Source: Chloroflexota bacterium
GTDB taxonomy: Bacteria; Chloroflexota; Anaerolineae; Aggregatilineales; Phototrophicaceae
NCBI GenBank assembly: GCA_026706445.1
Contig: JAPOYT010000001.1
Span: 13,460 to 48,787 of the forward strand
Length of the DNA stretch: 35,328 bases
Direction of reading: 5' to 3'
The notes under the pieces: model-generated
The model's input: the letters and a program-made list of their open reading frames with translations, nothing else
The model's database searches: none
What the model was told of the DNA's origin: nothing
Translations under genes and position numbers: made by a program
In this document: piece by piece, positions 24,024 to 32,750 of the stretch
Position numbering within the stretch: the first letter of the stretch is position 1
How the letters are laid out: each line of letters begins with the position of its first letter

Positions 24024-24040
24024 AACTGTTCCCGCCGTTT

Positions 24041-24068
24041 TTGAATTAGTCATAACCTGTGTTAAACT
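24041..24068 (+). promoter_or_regulatory. Sigma-70-type promoter for the sugar-type ABC operon
   Basis: TTGAAT (24041-24046), a 16-base spacer and TAAACT (24063-24068) fit a housekeeping promoter. The leader to ATG 24144 would be about 70 bases long. GGAAAGGA (24130-24137) is the ribosome-binding site. Confidence 0.45.
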
Positions 24069-24143
24069 CGCTCCCAGTATCGCTGAACTCCTGCATCGAA
24101 AACCTGACAACCGTATCAAGATTTGCTAGGGAAAGGACTTCTC

Positions 24144-25490
24144 ATGATCTTTGCACGCAAGCTTACGTTACTCCTGGCGCTCGCCCTATTCTTGTCCCTG
24201 CCCCTAGGGAACGCCCTCGCGCAGGACATTATGGACCCGGCCACATTCGGCTTGGACGCGAGCAAACCCTATGACGGCACGCACCTGAAGTTCCTGATCT
24301 GCTGCAGTACGGCAGCACAATTCGCTTCGGCCGCGGCCAAAGGCGACGCCGAATTCACCGAAATGACCGGCATCACGGTCAGCTGGGGCGACTTGCCCTT
24401 CGGCTCCTTCCAGGAACAACTCTATCTGGAAGCGACCAACCCCAATACCGAGTTTGATATTGTCGCCTTTGTTGACGCCTGGGGCACCAACATCTATGAC
24501 TTCTTGCATCCGCTCAACGACTTCGTCGAAGAAGCCGGCATCGATTGGGACGACTATGGTCCCGCTTACCAAGGCGCGGCCACCGGCCTGAGCGACACCA
24601 TCTACGGCTTGCCTTTCCGCGGTCATCCCTTGCTGCTCCATTATCGCGCGGACGTGCTTGAAGCGGTTGGTATGGATCCGCCCGCGACCTGGCAAGATAT
24701 CTCCGCCATCGGTGAAGCGATCGAAGCCGCTGGCATGGATATCGCCCCCATTGCTATGTATTACGGCCTGAACGTCGATCAGAATCTCTTCAACTGGTAC
24801 AGCCATCTCTGGGGCGCTGGCGTCGATATTTTCGACGAAAACTGGGAGCCCAGCTTCAATAACGAAATTGGCTTAGCCGCGACCGAGCAGTACATCAGCT
24901 ACGTCCGCGATGGTCATAGCCCGGAGGCATCGGTCGCCTGGAACGAGCAGGAAGCCAATCAAGAATTAATTCAGGGACGCGCCGCCATGTTCATCGGCTG
25001 GTGGTGGATGGCCAGTCGGATGAGAACTTCCGATGTGTCGGAAGTGGCTGAGAACGCGGCCTTCGCGCCCGCCCCCGGCTGGGAAGGCGGCGATACCGCC
25101 TCCTACGGCTACCTCTGGCCCGTCGGCGTGCTCAAGCAATCTGATAGCCTGGACGCCGCGCTGGAATACCTGAAGTGGCTGACCCACCCGATCACTGAGC
25201 GTCGCCTTGTGTTGGATGAGGAGTATGTAAATAACGTCGCTGTTCGACTCTCGGTTCTGTCAGATCCCGAAGCGAATGAATTCCATGACGGCCTGCTAGG
25301 CGTCGCCTCCGCCGTACTCGCAAATGCGCGCACCATCCCGCTGATCCCGGAATACACCGAGATCATCCCGATCCTGGCCGAAGCCATCAACGAACTCGCC
25401 GTCGATTCCATGGCCGATACGCAAGCCGTGCTCGATCTGGCGGCGGAAGACGTCCGCTTTGTCATGGAAGCGGCCGGCTACTACGACTAG
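24144..25490 (+). CDS. Extracellular solute-binding protein, family 1 (sugar type)
   Basis: A 448-residue binding protein that delivers a carbohydrate to the permeases at 25721 and 26701. The signal peptide (IFARKLTLLLALALFLSLPL, then GNALAQ) has an SPase I-like site AxA near residue 25; there is no lipobox. The mature part has the family's two-lobe pattern, e.g. FTEMTGITVSWGDLPFG, EFDIVAFVDAW, GLPFRGHPLLLHYRADV and AAMFIGWWWMAS. Aromatic residues in these loops are typical of sugar contacts. Start ATG 24144 follows GGAAAGGA; a TTG at 24123 lies upstream and is unlikely. A 206-base repeat copy separates it from the first permease. The sugar cannot be deduced. Confidence 0.92.
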   Translation: MIFARKLTLLLALALFLSLPLGNALAQDIMDPATFGLDASKPYDGTHLKFLICCSTAAQFASAAAKGDAEFTEMTGITVSWGDLPFGSFQEQLYLEATNPNTEFDIVAFVDAWGTNIYDFLHPLNDFVEEAGIDWDDYGPAYQGAATGLSDTIYGLPFRGHPLLLHYRADVLEAVGMDPPATWQDISAIGEAIEAAGMDIAPIAMYYGLNVDQNLFNWYSHLWGAGVDIFDENWEPSFNNEIGLAATEQYISYVRDGHSPEASVAWNEQEANQELIQGRAAMFIGWWWMASRMRTSDVSEVAENAAFAPAPGWEGGDTASYGYLWPVGVLKQSDSLDAALEYLKWLTHPITERRLVLDEEYVNNVAVRLSVLSDPEANEFHDGLLGVASAVLANARTIPLIPEYTEIIPILAEAINELAVDSMADTQAVLDLAAEDVRFVMEAAGYYD

Positions 25491-25504
25491 ACTGGCGGGT
25501 GCTC

Positions 25505-25714
25505 ACCCCCACCCCAACCCCTCCCCCATCAAGAGGGAGGGGCTTTAACTGCACGGGGATACACATGGCATCGTATCCATTTTCTCCTGTCGAGCGGCGC
25601 TCAAAGCAACTGCTTGTTAATGCTCGACATGCTCCCCTTCCCTCCTTGTGGGAAACCCTCCCCCCGTTTGAAGCGGGGGGACTGAGGGGGGAGCAAGGGC
25701 TGGGGGATGGGGGG
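25505..25714. repeat. Family-1 G/C-rich repeat, long full copy inside an ABC operon
   Basis: The left lobe (CCCCTCCCCCATCAAGAGGG) and C-rich end resemble the copies at 4316 and 6002. A right lobe with CCCCTTCCCTCC, an additional hairpin CCCTCCCCCCGT...GCGGGGGGACTG, and a G-rich end (GGGGGATGGGGGG) follow. The interior carries about 70 bases found in no other copy here. It fills the gap between binding-protein and permease genes. Confidence 0.8.
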
Positions 25715-25720
25715 TAGCTT

Positions 25721-26692
25721 ATGCGCAAGAAACGCTGGGTCCCATGGGTGCTCGTGGGGCCCGCCCTCCTCATCATCGTCTTGACGACGATTTATCCTTT
25801 GATCGCGGCGCTCTACTTCAGCTTCCACAAATACAAGCTGCGCAAGCCACCGCAATTCGCCATTCAATTCGGCGAAGGCGGGCTCTATATCGACTGGAGC
25901 TTGCTGACGCTCGATAACTACGCGCTGGCGTTCAGGGATTCCCGCTTCATCAACAGCCTGGAGGTTACTTTCTGGTTCACTGTAATCAGCGTGGCCCTCT
26001 CGGTCGTCATCGGGCTCGGCATCGCCGTCATCGTACAGAAGGGCGGCCGCCTGCATACGCTGACCAAAGTGCTGCTGATTTTTCCTTTCGCCGTCAGTCC
26101 GGCACTGAAGGGTTACAGTTGGCGCTTCATGCTGAACGAAAACTACGGCATATACGACCTGCTGATCGACAGTCTCATTGTCAAGCCGATCAACTTCGTC
26201 TTATCCATCGTCAATGCCCTGCCCCTGGTGGAGATCCCGCTGATCAGCGAGTCCATCGTCTGGCTGGGCGACAAGTTCTGGGCCCTGTTCATGCTGGCGA
26301 TGAGCGAGACCTGGGGCTGGGCGCCATTGATCGCCTTGATGTTCGTCGGCGCCTTGGGCTCGATCGACGAGCAGATATTTGAAGCGGCGCGGATCGATGG
26401 CGCCAACCGAATACAGATATTCTTCCGCGTGACGCTGCCGCTCCTGCGCCCGGTCATCCTGATCGTCACAATGCTGAAGACGATCTTCTCGCTGAAAATG
26501 TTCGATCAGGTGGTGACGATGACCGGCGGCGGACCGGTGCGCGCCACCCAGACGATCAATTATTACATTCACCAGGTCGGCTTCGTCCGCGGCCTGGATA
26601 TCGGCTATGCCTCGGCGCAGTCATACATCCTGGTCGTAGTGCTGACCATATGCGCCGCCTTATATGTATCGCTGGTCTTGAATCGCGACTGA
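25721..26692 (+). CDS. ABC sugar permease, MalF-like subunit
   Basis: A 323-residue permease with six or more TM segments, starting KKRWVPWVLVGPALLIIVLT. The EAA loop, the contact for the ATPase, is EAARIDGANRIQIFFRVTLP (near residues 223-242). It pairs with the second permease gene nine bases downstream and with the binding protein at 24144. The start ATG follows the G-rich right end of a repeat, which may provide the ribosome-binding site. An insert between TM1 and TM2 (about 35-75, IQFGEGGLYIDWSLLTLDNY) is typical of the subunit. No ATPase gene is near, so the system probably uses a shared MsiK/UgpC-type ATPase encoded elsewhere. Confidence 0.92.
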   Translation: MRKKRWVPWVLVGPALLIIVLTTIYPLIAALYFSFHKYKLRKPPQFAIQFGEGGLYIDWSLLTLDNYALAFRDSRFINSLEVTFWFTVISVALSVVIGLGIAVIVQKGGRLHTLTKVLLIFPFAVSPALKGYSWRFMLNENYGIYDLLIDSLIVKPINFVLSIVNALPLVEIPLISESIVWLGDKFWALFMLAMSETWGWAPLIALMFVGALGSIDEQIFEAARIDGANRIQIFFRVTLPLLRPVILIVTMLKTIFSLKMFDQVVTMTGGGPVRATQTINYYIHQVGFVRGLDIGYASAQSYILVVVLTICAALYVSLVLNRD

Positions 26693-26700
26693 GCAGAACG

Positions 26701-27612
26701 ATGACAGCCGCAAGCGCCTCAAGGATTAAACCCGGCTTCCGGCAGCAGAGCGCCAAATTGCTGGAAACGGCCGCGCTGCTGCTCATCATCGCCTTTATCA
26801 TGCTGCCGATACTCTGGCTGGCGCTGACCGCCATCAAGCCGCAGGAAAAAGCCTACACAACCGACATCATCTTTACGCCCACTCTTGATAATTTCGAGAT
26901 CATCTTTTCCGACGAGTCGGTGATTATCAACGAGGGCACCGATCGCGAGCGCGGCGAAGTCGGGCGCAAAATGGTCCCCAACGTCTTCAACAGCGTGGTC
27001 GTCTCCGGCGCGACAATCCTGATCGCCATACCGCTGGCGACGCTGGCCGCCTATGCCTTCAGCCGCTATCAGTTCCTGGGCAATGGCGTCTTGCTCATCT
27101 GGATTCTGACGACGCAGTTCATCCCGGCCATTGTCGTCGCGATTCCCTTCTTCACGCTTTTCCGCACGGTCGAGATCTTTGGAAGTCCGCTGCTGGGGAC
27201 GCGCCTGGGCTTGATCATCGTCAACATGTCCATCGTGCTGCCCTACGCCATCTGGATGATCAAAGGTTTCGTCGACGCGCTGCCGGGCGAGATCGAAGAA
27301 GCCGCCTACGTCGACGGCTGCAACGACTTTCAGATCCTGTTTTTCATTTCCCTGCCGTTGATCCGCCCCGGCGTGCTGGTCGCCTCGGTCTTCGCCTTCA
27401 TCATGTCCTGGAACGAGTTTCTCTTCGCCCTGATTATCGGGCGCGAGATGCGGACTATGCAAGTCGCGCTGATGACGACCAGCGGCGCCCGCGGCATCAT
27501 GTGGGAACAGATGGCCGCCGCCGGCATGGTGGTGATGGTGCCGATCTTCTTCCTGGCGATGTTCATCCGCAAAAACGTGGTCGATGGCTTGACCATGGGC
27601 GCGGTGAAGTAG
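26701..27612 (+). CDS. ABC sugar permease, MalG-like subunit
   Basis: A 303-residue permease with six TM segments. The segment PILWLALTAIKPQEKAYT after TM1 and the EAA loop EEAAYVDGCNDFQILFFISL are characteristic of MalG-type subunits. An insert after TM1 (DESVIINEGTDRERGEVGRK) is longer than usual. ATG 26701 lies eight bases after the partner's stop and gives the normal N-terminus; upstream in-frame codons overlap that gene. It ends 25 bases before the convergent stop of the MutL-like gene. Confidence 0.92.
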   Translation: MTAASASRIKPGFRQQSAKLLETAALLLIIAFIMLPILWLALTAIKPQEKAYTTDIIFTPTLDNFEIIFSDESVIINEGTDRERGEVGRKMVPNVFNSVVVSGATILIAIPLATLAAYAFSRYQFLGNGVLLIWILTTQFIPAIVVAIPFFTLFRTVEIFGSPLLGTRLGLIIVNMSIVLPYAIWMIKGFVDALPGEIEEAAYVDGCNDFQILFFISLPLIRPGVLVASVFAFIMSWNEFLFALIIGREMRTMQVALMTTSGARGIMWEQMAAAGMVVMVPIFFLAMFIRKNVVDGLTMGAVK

Positions 27613-27637
27613 ACACGCGGTTCGTCTATTGGAATAA

Positions 27638-29407
27638 CTAGGTTTCCGGCCCAGCCAGCCAACTCTCAGGGATAACCACCGGATTCTCCTGGCCCGTAAC
27701 CGCGGCGAACCAGCGCAGCATATTCACGGCGCGTTCGGTCATGGACGCCGCAGCATCCATCGCCCCCAGCCGAGCGTCAAACAAGACGCCGCCGCGTCCA
27801 CCCGAGAGTTGCAGGCGCAACCGCCGCTTGCCGCCGACCGAGAGACCGCGCCGCGCCTGAATCCGCAAATCTACCTTGGCGTTCGCCGGCACCGGCAGAT
27901 GCCATACATCGCCTACGGTCACTTCTCGCTGCAGCCGTTCTCCATTTTGTTGACTTGCGCTGACCTTTAGCGCTGTAGCCCCCGCCGGCGCCTTGCCCAC
28001 CACGCGTATCAGCGTACCAACATTCTCCAGGACGTTGTTGTTGAGCAGTTGCACGACTGCCTTGGGTTCGACCGCAGCTAATGCGCCCAGTCCCGCCAGC
28101 GCGCCATGTGGATCGGATTTCACGTTCAGCAAGCCTTCACTTTGAAGCGCATCCGCCAGCAGCAGTAAATCGAGCGCGCCCTGGCCGCTGCCGGTGATCG
28201 CTGCGCCGGCCACCAGCGCCAGCTTGACATGCGCCGCATCCGGCCCGCCCGCTGCACCGGCGCTCCCCCTTTGCAACTCCGCCAGCAGATATCGGATTCC
28301 CGCGCGCAGCAGCGCATACTCGATATAACGCTCGCGCATATCCAGGGGGACACTGTCCACTCGCAAGCCTTTGTCCAGGGCGTATTGCGCCAGTTCGTTC
28401 CTGCGCGGATGAAATGGCAGCCAGGCAGTCACCGCCGGCTCGCCGATCAGATCCAAGGCCGCGGCTGCGCTATGGCCGACGCCGATGTCGTTGCGGACAA
28501 GAGTCTGCACCGTGCCGGCCTGGGCAAAAGAAAGCTGTGACCGAGCGCTGCCAAAGTCGATGCTGAGCGCGGCGCCATTGACTTGACGCGCGAAGAAGGC
28601 CGTCATTGTTTCGATGCCGCGGGCGCTTGGCTGGATGCCCGAGTCAGTCATGGCCGCGACCCGCTTGTAGCTTTTGCTCCTTCCTTTGCTTTCCTCAAAG
28701 AAACCCGCCAGCGCGCGCTGCAGGCCGTCGAGGTTTATGCCGTTTCGCCCCCGGATGTTGGGCGCGATCAGGACTTCGACATGCTGGCCGAGCATTTCGC
28801 GGACGGATGTCGTCAAGCTGCTGTTGCCGGCGAAGACGACCGTCGGGCGGCTCCCTCCCGTGATGAGCGATACCGCTTGGCGTATCTGCGCCAGCAGCTC
28901 CAGCAAGGCGGTCCGCGCGCCGCCGTCTGTGCCGCCTGTAATGAGAATCAAACCGGGGCGGCTGTGCACGATGCGGTTGAGCCGGCCCCGGGGACCCAGC
29001 CCATCCTCCAGGTGCAGCTCCGCAGCAACCTCAATATAGAAGGGCGCGATGGCCTGACGAGCCGCGGCCAGGTCTTGTCCCTCGTAGAGCCCCGCAAGCA
29101 CCGCGCGCGTCGGCAGGCCCGCGCTCGCCGTGGTCACGTAATAGTCAACGCCGGCGCGATCGACTTGCTCGGGGTGGATCAGCGCGCCACCCTCATCAAA
29201 GAAGCGGCGTCCGCTGCCTTGGGCGATTTCCCGCAGCGCATGGGACAGCCCCTCGTGCACGTCGTCAATCGGCGAGCCGATGGTCGTCCGGCTTTTGGCC
29301 TGGGCCACGAGTCGATACTCGCCTTCGACGATATCAAAGAGCAGGGCGCGTGTATTGACGCTGCCGAAATCGGCCGCGAGGATCGAATTGATCGGTCTCT
29401 CGGTCAT
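27638..29407 (-). CDS. MutL/GlmL-type ASKHA ATPase
   Basis: A 589-residue protein of the glutamate mutase-L family, which has the actin/Hsp70-type ATPase fold. Phosphate loop 1 is AADFGSVNTRALLFD (11-25); the adenosine-side and connecting motifs include ITGGTDGG (156-163) and VVFAGNSSLTT (190-200). Phosphate loop 2 is LSIDFGSARSQLSF (281-294). In clostridia this family is known beside cobalamin-dependent glutamate mutase; here no mutase gene exists in the window. It is the last gene of a six-gene operon with spacings of 3-13 bases in which every other large protein is in the membrane. I infer that it is the cytoplasmic motor or switch of a membrane complex, as FtsA or PilM are in theirs. The family call is firm; this role is a guess. 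Confidence 0.85.
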   Translation of the reverse strand: MTERPINSILAADFGSVNTRALLFDIVEGEYRLVAQAKSRTTIGSPIDDVHEGLSHALREIAQGSGRRFFDEGGALIHPEQVDRAGVDYYVTTASAGLPTRAVLAGLYEGQDLAAARQAIAPFYIEVAAELHLEDGLGPRGRLNRIVHSRPGLILITGGTDGGARTALLELLAQIRQAVSLITGGSRPTVVFAGNSSLTTSVREMLGQHVEVLIAPNIRGRNGINLDGLQRALAGFFEESKGRSKSYKRVAAMTDSGIQPSARGIETMTAFFARQVNGAALSIDFGSARSQLSFAQAGTVQTLVRNDIGVGHSAAAALDLIGEPAVTAWLPFHPRRNELAQYALDKGLRVDSVPLDMRERYIEYALLRAGIRYLLAELQRGSAGAAGGPDAAHVKLALVAGAAITGSGQGALDLLLLADALQSEGLLNVKSDPHGALAGLGALAAVEPKAVVQLLNNNVLENVGTLIRVVGKAPAGATALKVSASQQNGERLQREVTVGDVWHLPVPANAKVDLRIQARRGLSVGGKRRLRLQLSGGRGGVLFDARLGAMDAAASMTERAVNMLRWFAAVTGQENPVVIPESWLAGPET

Positions 29408-29410
29408 GGA

Positions 29411-30091
29411 TCAGGCTCCAAATTGAAAGAGGAAACCGATCCTTTCCGTCAGGATCGTCAGGCTGGTCAGCAGTGTGGAGGCATAAATGGCGCCGAGCGT
29501 GGTGACGAGGAAGACCTTGCCAATGTGACGGAACCCGCGGCCGATTCGGCTCTCCTCCTCGGCGCCGTCTGCGCCAGCCCGCGCCTGATAGTGAAAAGTA
29601 TAGAGCGCGGTCATCGTCCCGACGAAGATGAGCAGCGTATCGACCAGCGCGCCGAAATCAGCGCTGAGGTCTTCCGGCAGCGCGACAGCCGCGTGCAGCA
29701 GCGGGAAAACAGTCCCGTTTAGCGCGCCAACCACGCCAACAGCGGCCCCGACCACAATGACCACAGCGAAGGCGCTATTCGTCAGCCAGGCCAGCGGCTT
29801 GAAGGGCTTGAGCAGCAGCAGCAAAGCAAAGAGCAATGCTGTGAAGAAGATGTAAATGTCGGCGCGCCAGCCCAGCGTCGTCCAGGCGCTTGACTGATCC
29901 TGGATGTCCTGCAAATAAGGCAGGATCAGGCCTTCGTAGCTGACGATCAGGGTGAAGGCGGCCGTCATGCCGACGAATATGTAGACCGCCACTCGATACA
30001 GGTTGCCGATGAGCGGCGCATCTCCCAGCAGGTAACTGAAGACCATGAGGGTCAAGACGAAGCTGACGAGTGTGATTGTATTCTCCGTCAC
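29411..30091 (-). CDS. Six-TM membrane protein in MutL-like operon (second)
   Basis: A 226-residue hydrophobic protein with six predicted TM segments (about 6-27, 32-58, 74-95, 102-125, 144-166, 192-222) and a cytoplasmic or outer loop rich in charge (YQARAGADGAEEESRIGRGF). I recognise no family. The segment RADIYIFFTALLFALLLLL has a look-alike, RADIWGLLFVAVAVVVLLA, in the six-TM protein at 32087, so the two may be distant paralogues. It starts with GTG six bases after the 661-residue gene and ends three bases before the ATPase gene. No charged residues suggest transport or catalysis. Confidence 0.82.
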   Translation of the reverse strand: MTENTITLVSFVLTLMVFSYLLGDAPLIGNLYRVAVYIFVGMTAAFTLIVSYEGLILPYLQDIQDQSSAWTTLGWRADIYIFFTALLFALLLLLKPFKPLAWLTNSAFAVVIVVGAAVGVVGALNGTVFPLLHAAVALPEDLSADFGALVDTLLIFVGTMTALYTFHYQARAGADGAEEESRIGRGFRHIGKVFLVTTLGAIYASTLLTSLTILTERIGFLFQFGA

Positions 30092-30097
30092 GAGCTA

Positions 30098-32083
30098 TCA
30101 CCTGCCTCGCCCGTCACGCCAGCGCAGAAGCCCGCGCACAGCGTAGATTGTATTGCCGAAGACGATCAGCAGGACGGCAGCCAGAGTGCCGAGCGTCATG
30201 GCTTGCAGGCGCGAGATCTCCCCGCTGCGGTCACGACTGAGCGCCAATGCGGGTCTGTCGCCCGTCGCCGGCGGCTGCGCCTGATAGAAGCGCGGCCCGG
30301 TCTTGCCCAGGCGGAATCCGAAATCCACTTGCAGAACGGCGCGCTCCGCTGGCCCGCCGGTCGAGGCGCTGTCCCGCGCGCCGGCGAATTCTGTGGCGGT
30401 AACGACCCGTTCTTCGACCAGGAAGGCGGCGATCCACGCTTCCACGCCGCCGGGCAGCAAAATGTTATACCAACTGCCATCGCCGTTGCTGCCGATGACC
30501 ACGAACATATCGCCCTTGTAACCCAGGCCGACAATCTCGTGGACGGTCGTAGGCCCGAGGCGGATGTTCACATTCCGCTCTGACGTAACCTCGACGACGA
30601 GGATGGTCGCTTCCGTAGCGGTGGGCACAGGTGTGTCAGTGGGGAGCGGCGTGGCGGTTGGCGGAGGCGTGACGGTTGGCGGAGCCGTCGCGGTCGGCTG
30701 GGGCAGCGCAGTGGCCGGGACGACTGCAACCGGGGATACGGTCGCCGGCGGGAACTCCGCTTGTGATTCCGACGCCACATTGGCATCTACCAACTCAACC
30801 TCGGGTTCGACCGGCGCTTCAACCGGGACGAGGCCGCCAAAGGTGGTCTGCAGTTTCTCGCCATAGGTGAAGGCATCGCGTATGCCGACGAGCGGTCCTG
30901 TGACCTTATCCATACTGTCGGCATAGGCTTGCGCCAGCGGCTGAGCGGCATAGCCTGTCGCGACAAGCAGGCGCAGCGCCTCGTCCGCCGAAACCACCTG
31001 CTCAACCCAGTTTCTAACGTCTTCCGCGCTTTCGGCAATAAGAACGATTTCCGTCATTTCTTCAAGCGAGGCGAAATTCAAACCGGTCGGCAGGCCCTTC
31101 GCCGAGAATCGCGCGATATCGGCGAAGTTCTCGTTCAATTCGCGCAGGCCGAGCGCGCCGCCCGGCAGATAACGCAGCACGAAGTAGTCCTCGCCATGAA
31201 GCAGTTGCGCCTCCGCTATCGGCTGGGATCGATTGATCCCCCGGATGATGTTCCGCGCGCGCGCGATGGCGATGGGATTGCTGCTGACGATGACCGGCTT
31301 GGCGCGTTGCGCGAAAATATGCCGCAGCAGCAGGTCGGCCAGGAGGTCCAGTTCACCGGCGGCGGTCGGCCCATATTCGAAGGCGACCAACACATAATCA
31401 TCCCGGGTGAGATTATCGAGCAGGTCGTACATCGTCCGGGGACTATGGCGATCTTCAGGGAAAACAGAAGGCGGCAATTCACCCTCGGCATAATCCGATG
31501 ACACAAATGGCAAGGCGACGGCCAGCAGCAAGAGCGCCGTTCCCAACAAGCGCGGCACAGCGCTCAAGGAAAAGGCGGACAGACTGCGCAGGCTGCGACC
31601 GCCGGACCCACCCGTCTCCCCGGGCCCGCCGACGATATCGCGCAGCATCTCCACTTGCTGCTGCTGCGCTCTGGATAGGGCGCCCGCGCTGATGACGCCG
31701 CCGGGTTTACTTTGCAGTTCGGGGCCGGTGAGTATCTCATCGACATCGTAAAGCGCCTGATGGGCGGGCGGGGGCGGCTGCGACGCCAGAGCAGACCTGT
31801 CTCGCAGCGCGCGCAGACGCTCGTCCAGATCATCCAGCGGACGCTCCGCCTGGCCGCCAAGCAAGTCGGTCGCGCTGGGCTGATCGGGGGCGGACGCGCT
31901 TCGGCGAAAGCTGGGTAGGCCCAGGCTCGGCAGCCGCGGCCGCGCTAGACGAGGCAGACTCGGCAAGCTGGGACGGCGCGGCAGGAAGCGGCGCAGACCC
32001 CGACGGTCGCTGACCACTTCGCTTTCTTCCGCAGCCGCCTCTATGCTCTCGCTGTATTCCAGCCAGTTGAATTCTTCGTCCAT
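30098..32083 (-). CDS. 661-residue bitopic protein with alpha/beta domain, P/T-rich linker and SH3b domain
   Basis: The large subunit of the membrane cluster. An acidic start (MDEEFNWLEYSESIEAAAEE) and a basic, proline-rich stretch (about 28-66) precede a cytoplasmic region to about 165. TM1 is about 176-195. Outside it, an alpha/beta domain (about 205-420) carries VLVAFEYGPTAAGELDLLAD and KPVIVSSNPIAIARARNII. Next come a Pro/Thr-rich linker (445-492) and an SH3b domain (about 495-560) with VNIRLGPTTVHEIVGLGYKGD. TM2 is about 628-648, with a short basic tail inside. SH3b domains bind surface polymers, so the complex may touch the wall or a glycan. I know no named family with this arrangement. 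Confidence 0.82.
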   Translation of the reverse strand: MDEEFNWLEYSESIEAAAEESEVVSDRRGLRRFLPRRPSLPSLPRLARPRLPSLGLPSFRRSASAPDQPSATDLLGGQAERPLDDLDERLRALRDRSALASQPPPPAHQALYDVDEILTGPELQSKPGGVISAGALSRAQQQQVEMLRDIVGGPGETGGSGGRSLRSLSAFSLSAVPRLLGTALLLLAVALPFVSSDYAEGELPPSVFPEDRHSPRTMYDLLDNLTRDDYVLVAFEYGPTAAGELDLLADLLLRHIFAQRAKPVIVSSNPIAIARARNIIRGINRSQPIAEAQLLHGEDYFVLRYLPGGALGLRELNENFADIARFSAKGLPTGLNFASLEEMTEIVLIAESAEDVRNWVEQVVSADEALRLLVATGYAAQPLAQAYADSMDKVTGPLVGIRDAFTYGEKLQTTFGGLVPVEAPVEPEVELVDANVASESQAEFPPATVSPVAVVPATALPQPTATAPPTVTPPPTATPLPTDTPVPTATEATILVVEVTSERNVNIRLGPTTVHEIVGLGYKGDMFVVIGSNGDGSWYNILLPGGVEAWIAAFLVEERVVTATEFAGARDSASTGGPAERAVLQVDFGFRLGKTGPRFYQAQPPATGDRPALALSRDRSGEISRLQAMTLGTLAAVLLIVFGNTIYAVRGLLRWRDGRGR

Positions 32084-32086
32084 CGC

Positions 32087-32737
32087 TTATCCCCGGACGG
32101 AGCGATCCTGACCAAGCAGCGCGCGCAGGCCCGTGACCACCGTGCCCAAAGCTATGCCAAGCAGCAGGGCGCGGGCGCCGGCCCCCACCGGCACGCGCAT
32201 CAGCCAGTCGCGCCAGGCTTGAACCGGCGCCAATTCCGCCAGCGGCAAACTGGCCAGCAGCACAACCACCGCCACCGCCACAAAGAGAAGGCCCCAGATA
32301 TCCGCGCGCTTGCTCAAAACCCGCGAGCCGCCATGCAGCAGCGACAATGCCAGCAGCGCCGCCAGCGCCGACTCGATCGGCACCTGCACCGCCTCCAGCA
32401 GCGATGCATCACCCTGCCGCGCCACGTACCAGTATATGGTGAAGCCGAAGCTGACCAGCACTACGGCGCTGGTTAACTTGCCGCGCGACAAGCGGCCCAC
32501 ATGTACATAAAGCAGATTGGCGATGCCGATGACGATGCTCAGCGCCAGGACAATGACAACCAGGCGCAGCAAGACATCAGCCGGCACAGCCAGCAAACCG
32601 GCCAGCTGATCGCTGCCGGGCTGATTCCCGAAGAGCGCCGGATTATCGCCCAGCAACAGGCTCAGCGCGGTGATGATGCCAATGACGAAGGCGACAAACG
32701 CGGAGAGAGCGGTACCGAAACGTTGTCCGCGTCCCAT
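32087..32737 (-). CDS. Six-TM membrane protein in MutL-like operon (first)
   Basis: A 216-residue hydrophobic protein with six TM segments (about 6-28, 47-80, 90-110, 121-138, 148-168, 187-208). Loops are short; one between TM1 and TM2 is polar (GDNPALFGNQPGSDQ). I recognise no family. It resembles the six-TM protein at 29411 in length and topology. It lies 13 bases after the DUF6754-like gene and three before the 661-residue gene. Its likely role is as a scaffold or channel subunit of the complex, which is inference from context. Confidence 0.82.
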   Translation of the reverse strand: MGRGQRFGTALSAFVAFVIGIITALSLLLGDNPALFGNQPGSDQLAGLLAVPADVLLRLVVIVLALSIVIGIANLLYVHVGRLSRGKLTSAVVLVSFGFTIYWYVARQGDASLLEAVQVPIESALAALLALSLLHGGSRVLSKRADIWGLLFVAVAVVVLLASLPLAELAPVQAWRDWLMRVPVGAGARALLLGIALGTVVTGLRALLGQDRSVRG

Positions 32738-32750
32738 GTCCCAACTCCCG

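Noticed and set aside
970..25714. CRISPR array or rho-independent terminators
   Set aside because: The repeats are far apart and of unequal size, so they are not an array. Hairpins lack a following T-run, so they are not classic terminators.
28583..29722. 379-residue plus-strand frame opposite the MutL-like gene
   Set aside because: It lies opposite conserved ASKHA loops and shows no protein family pattern.
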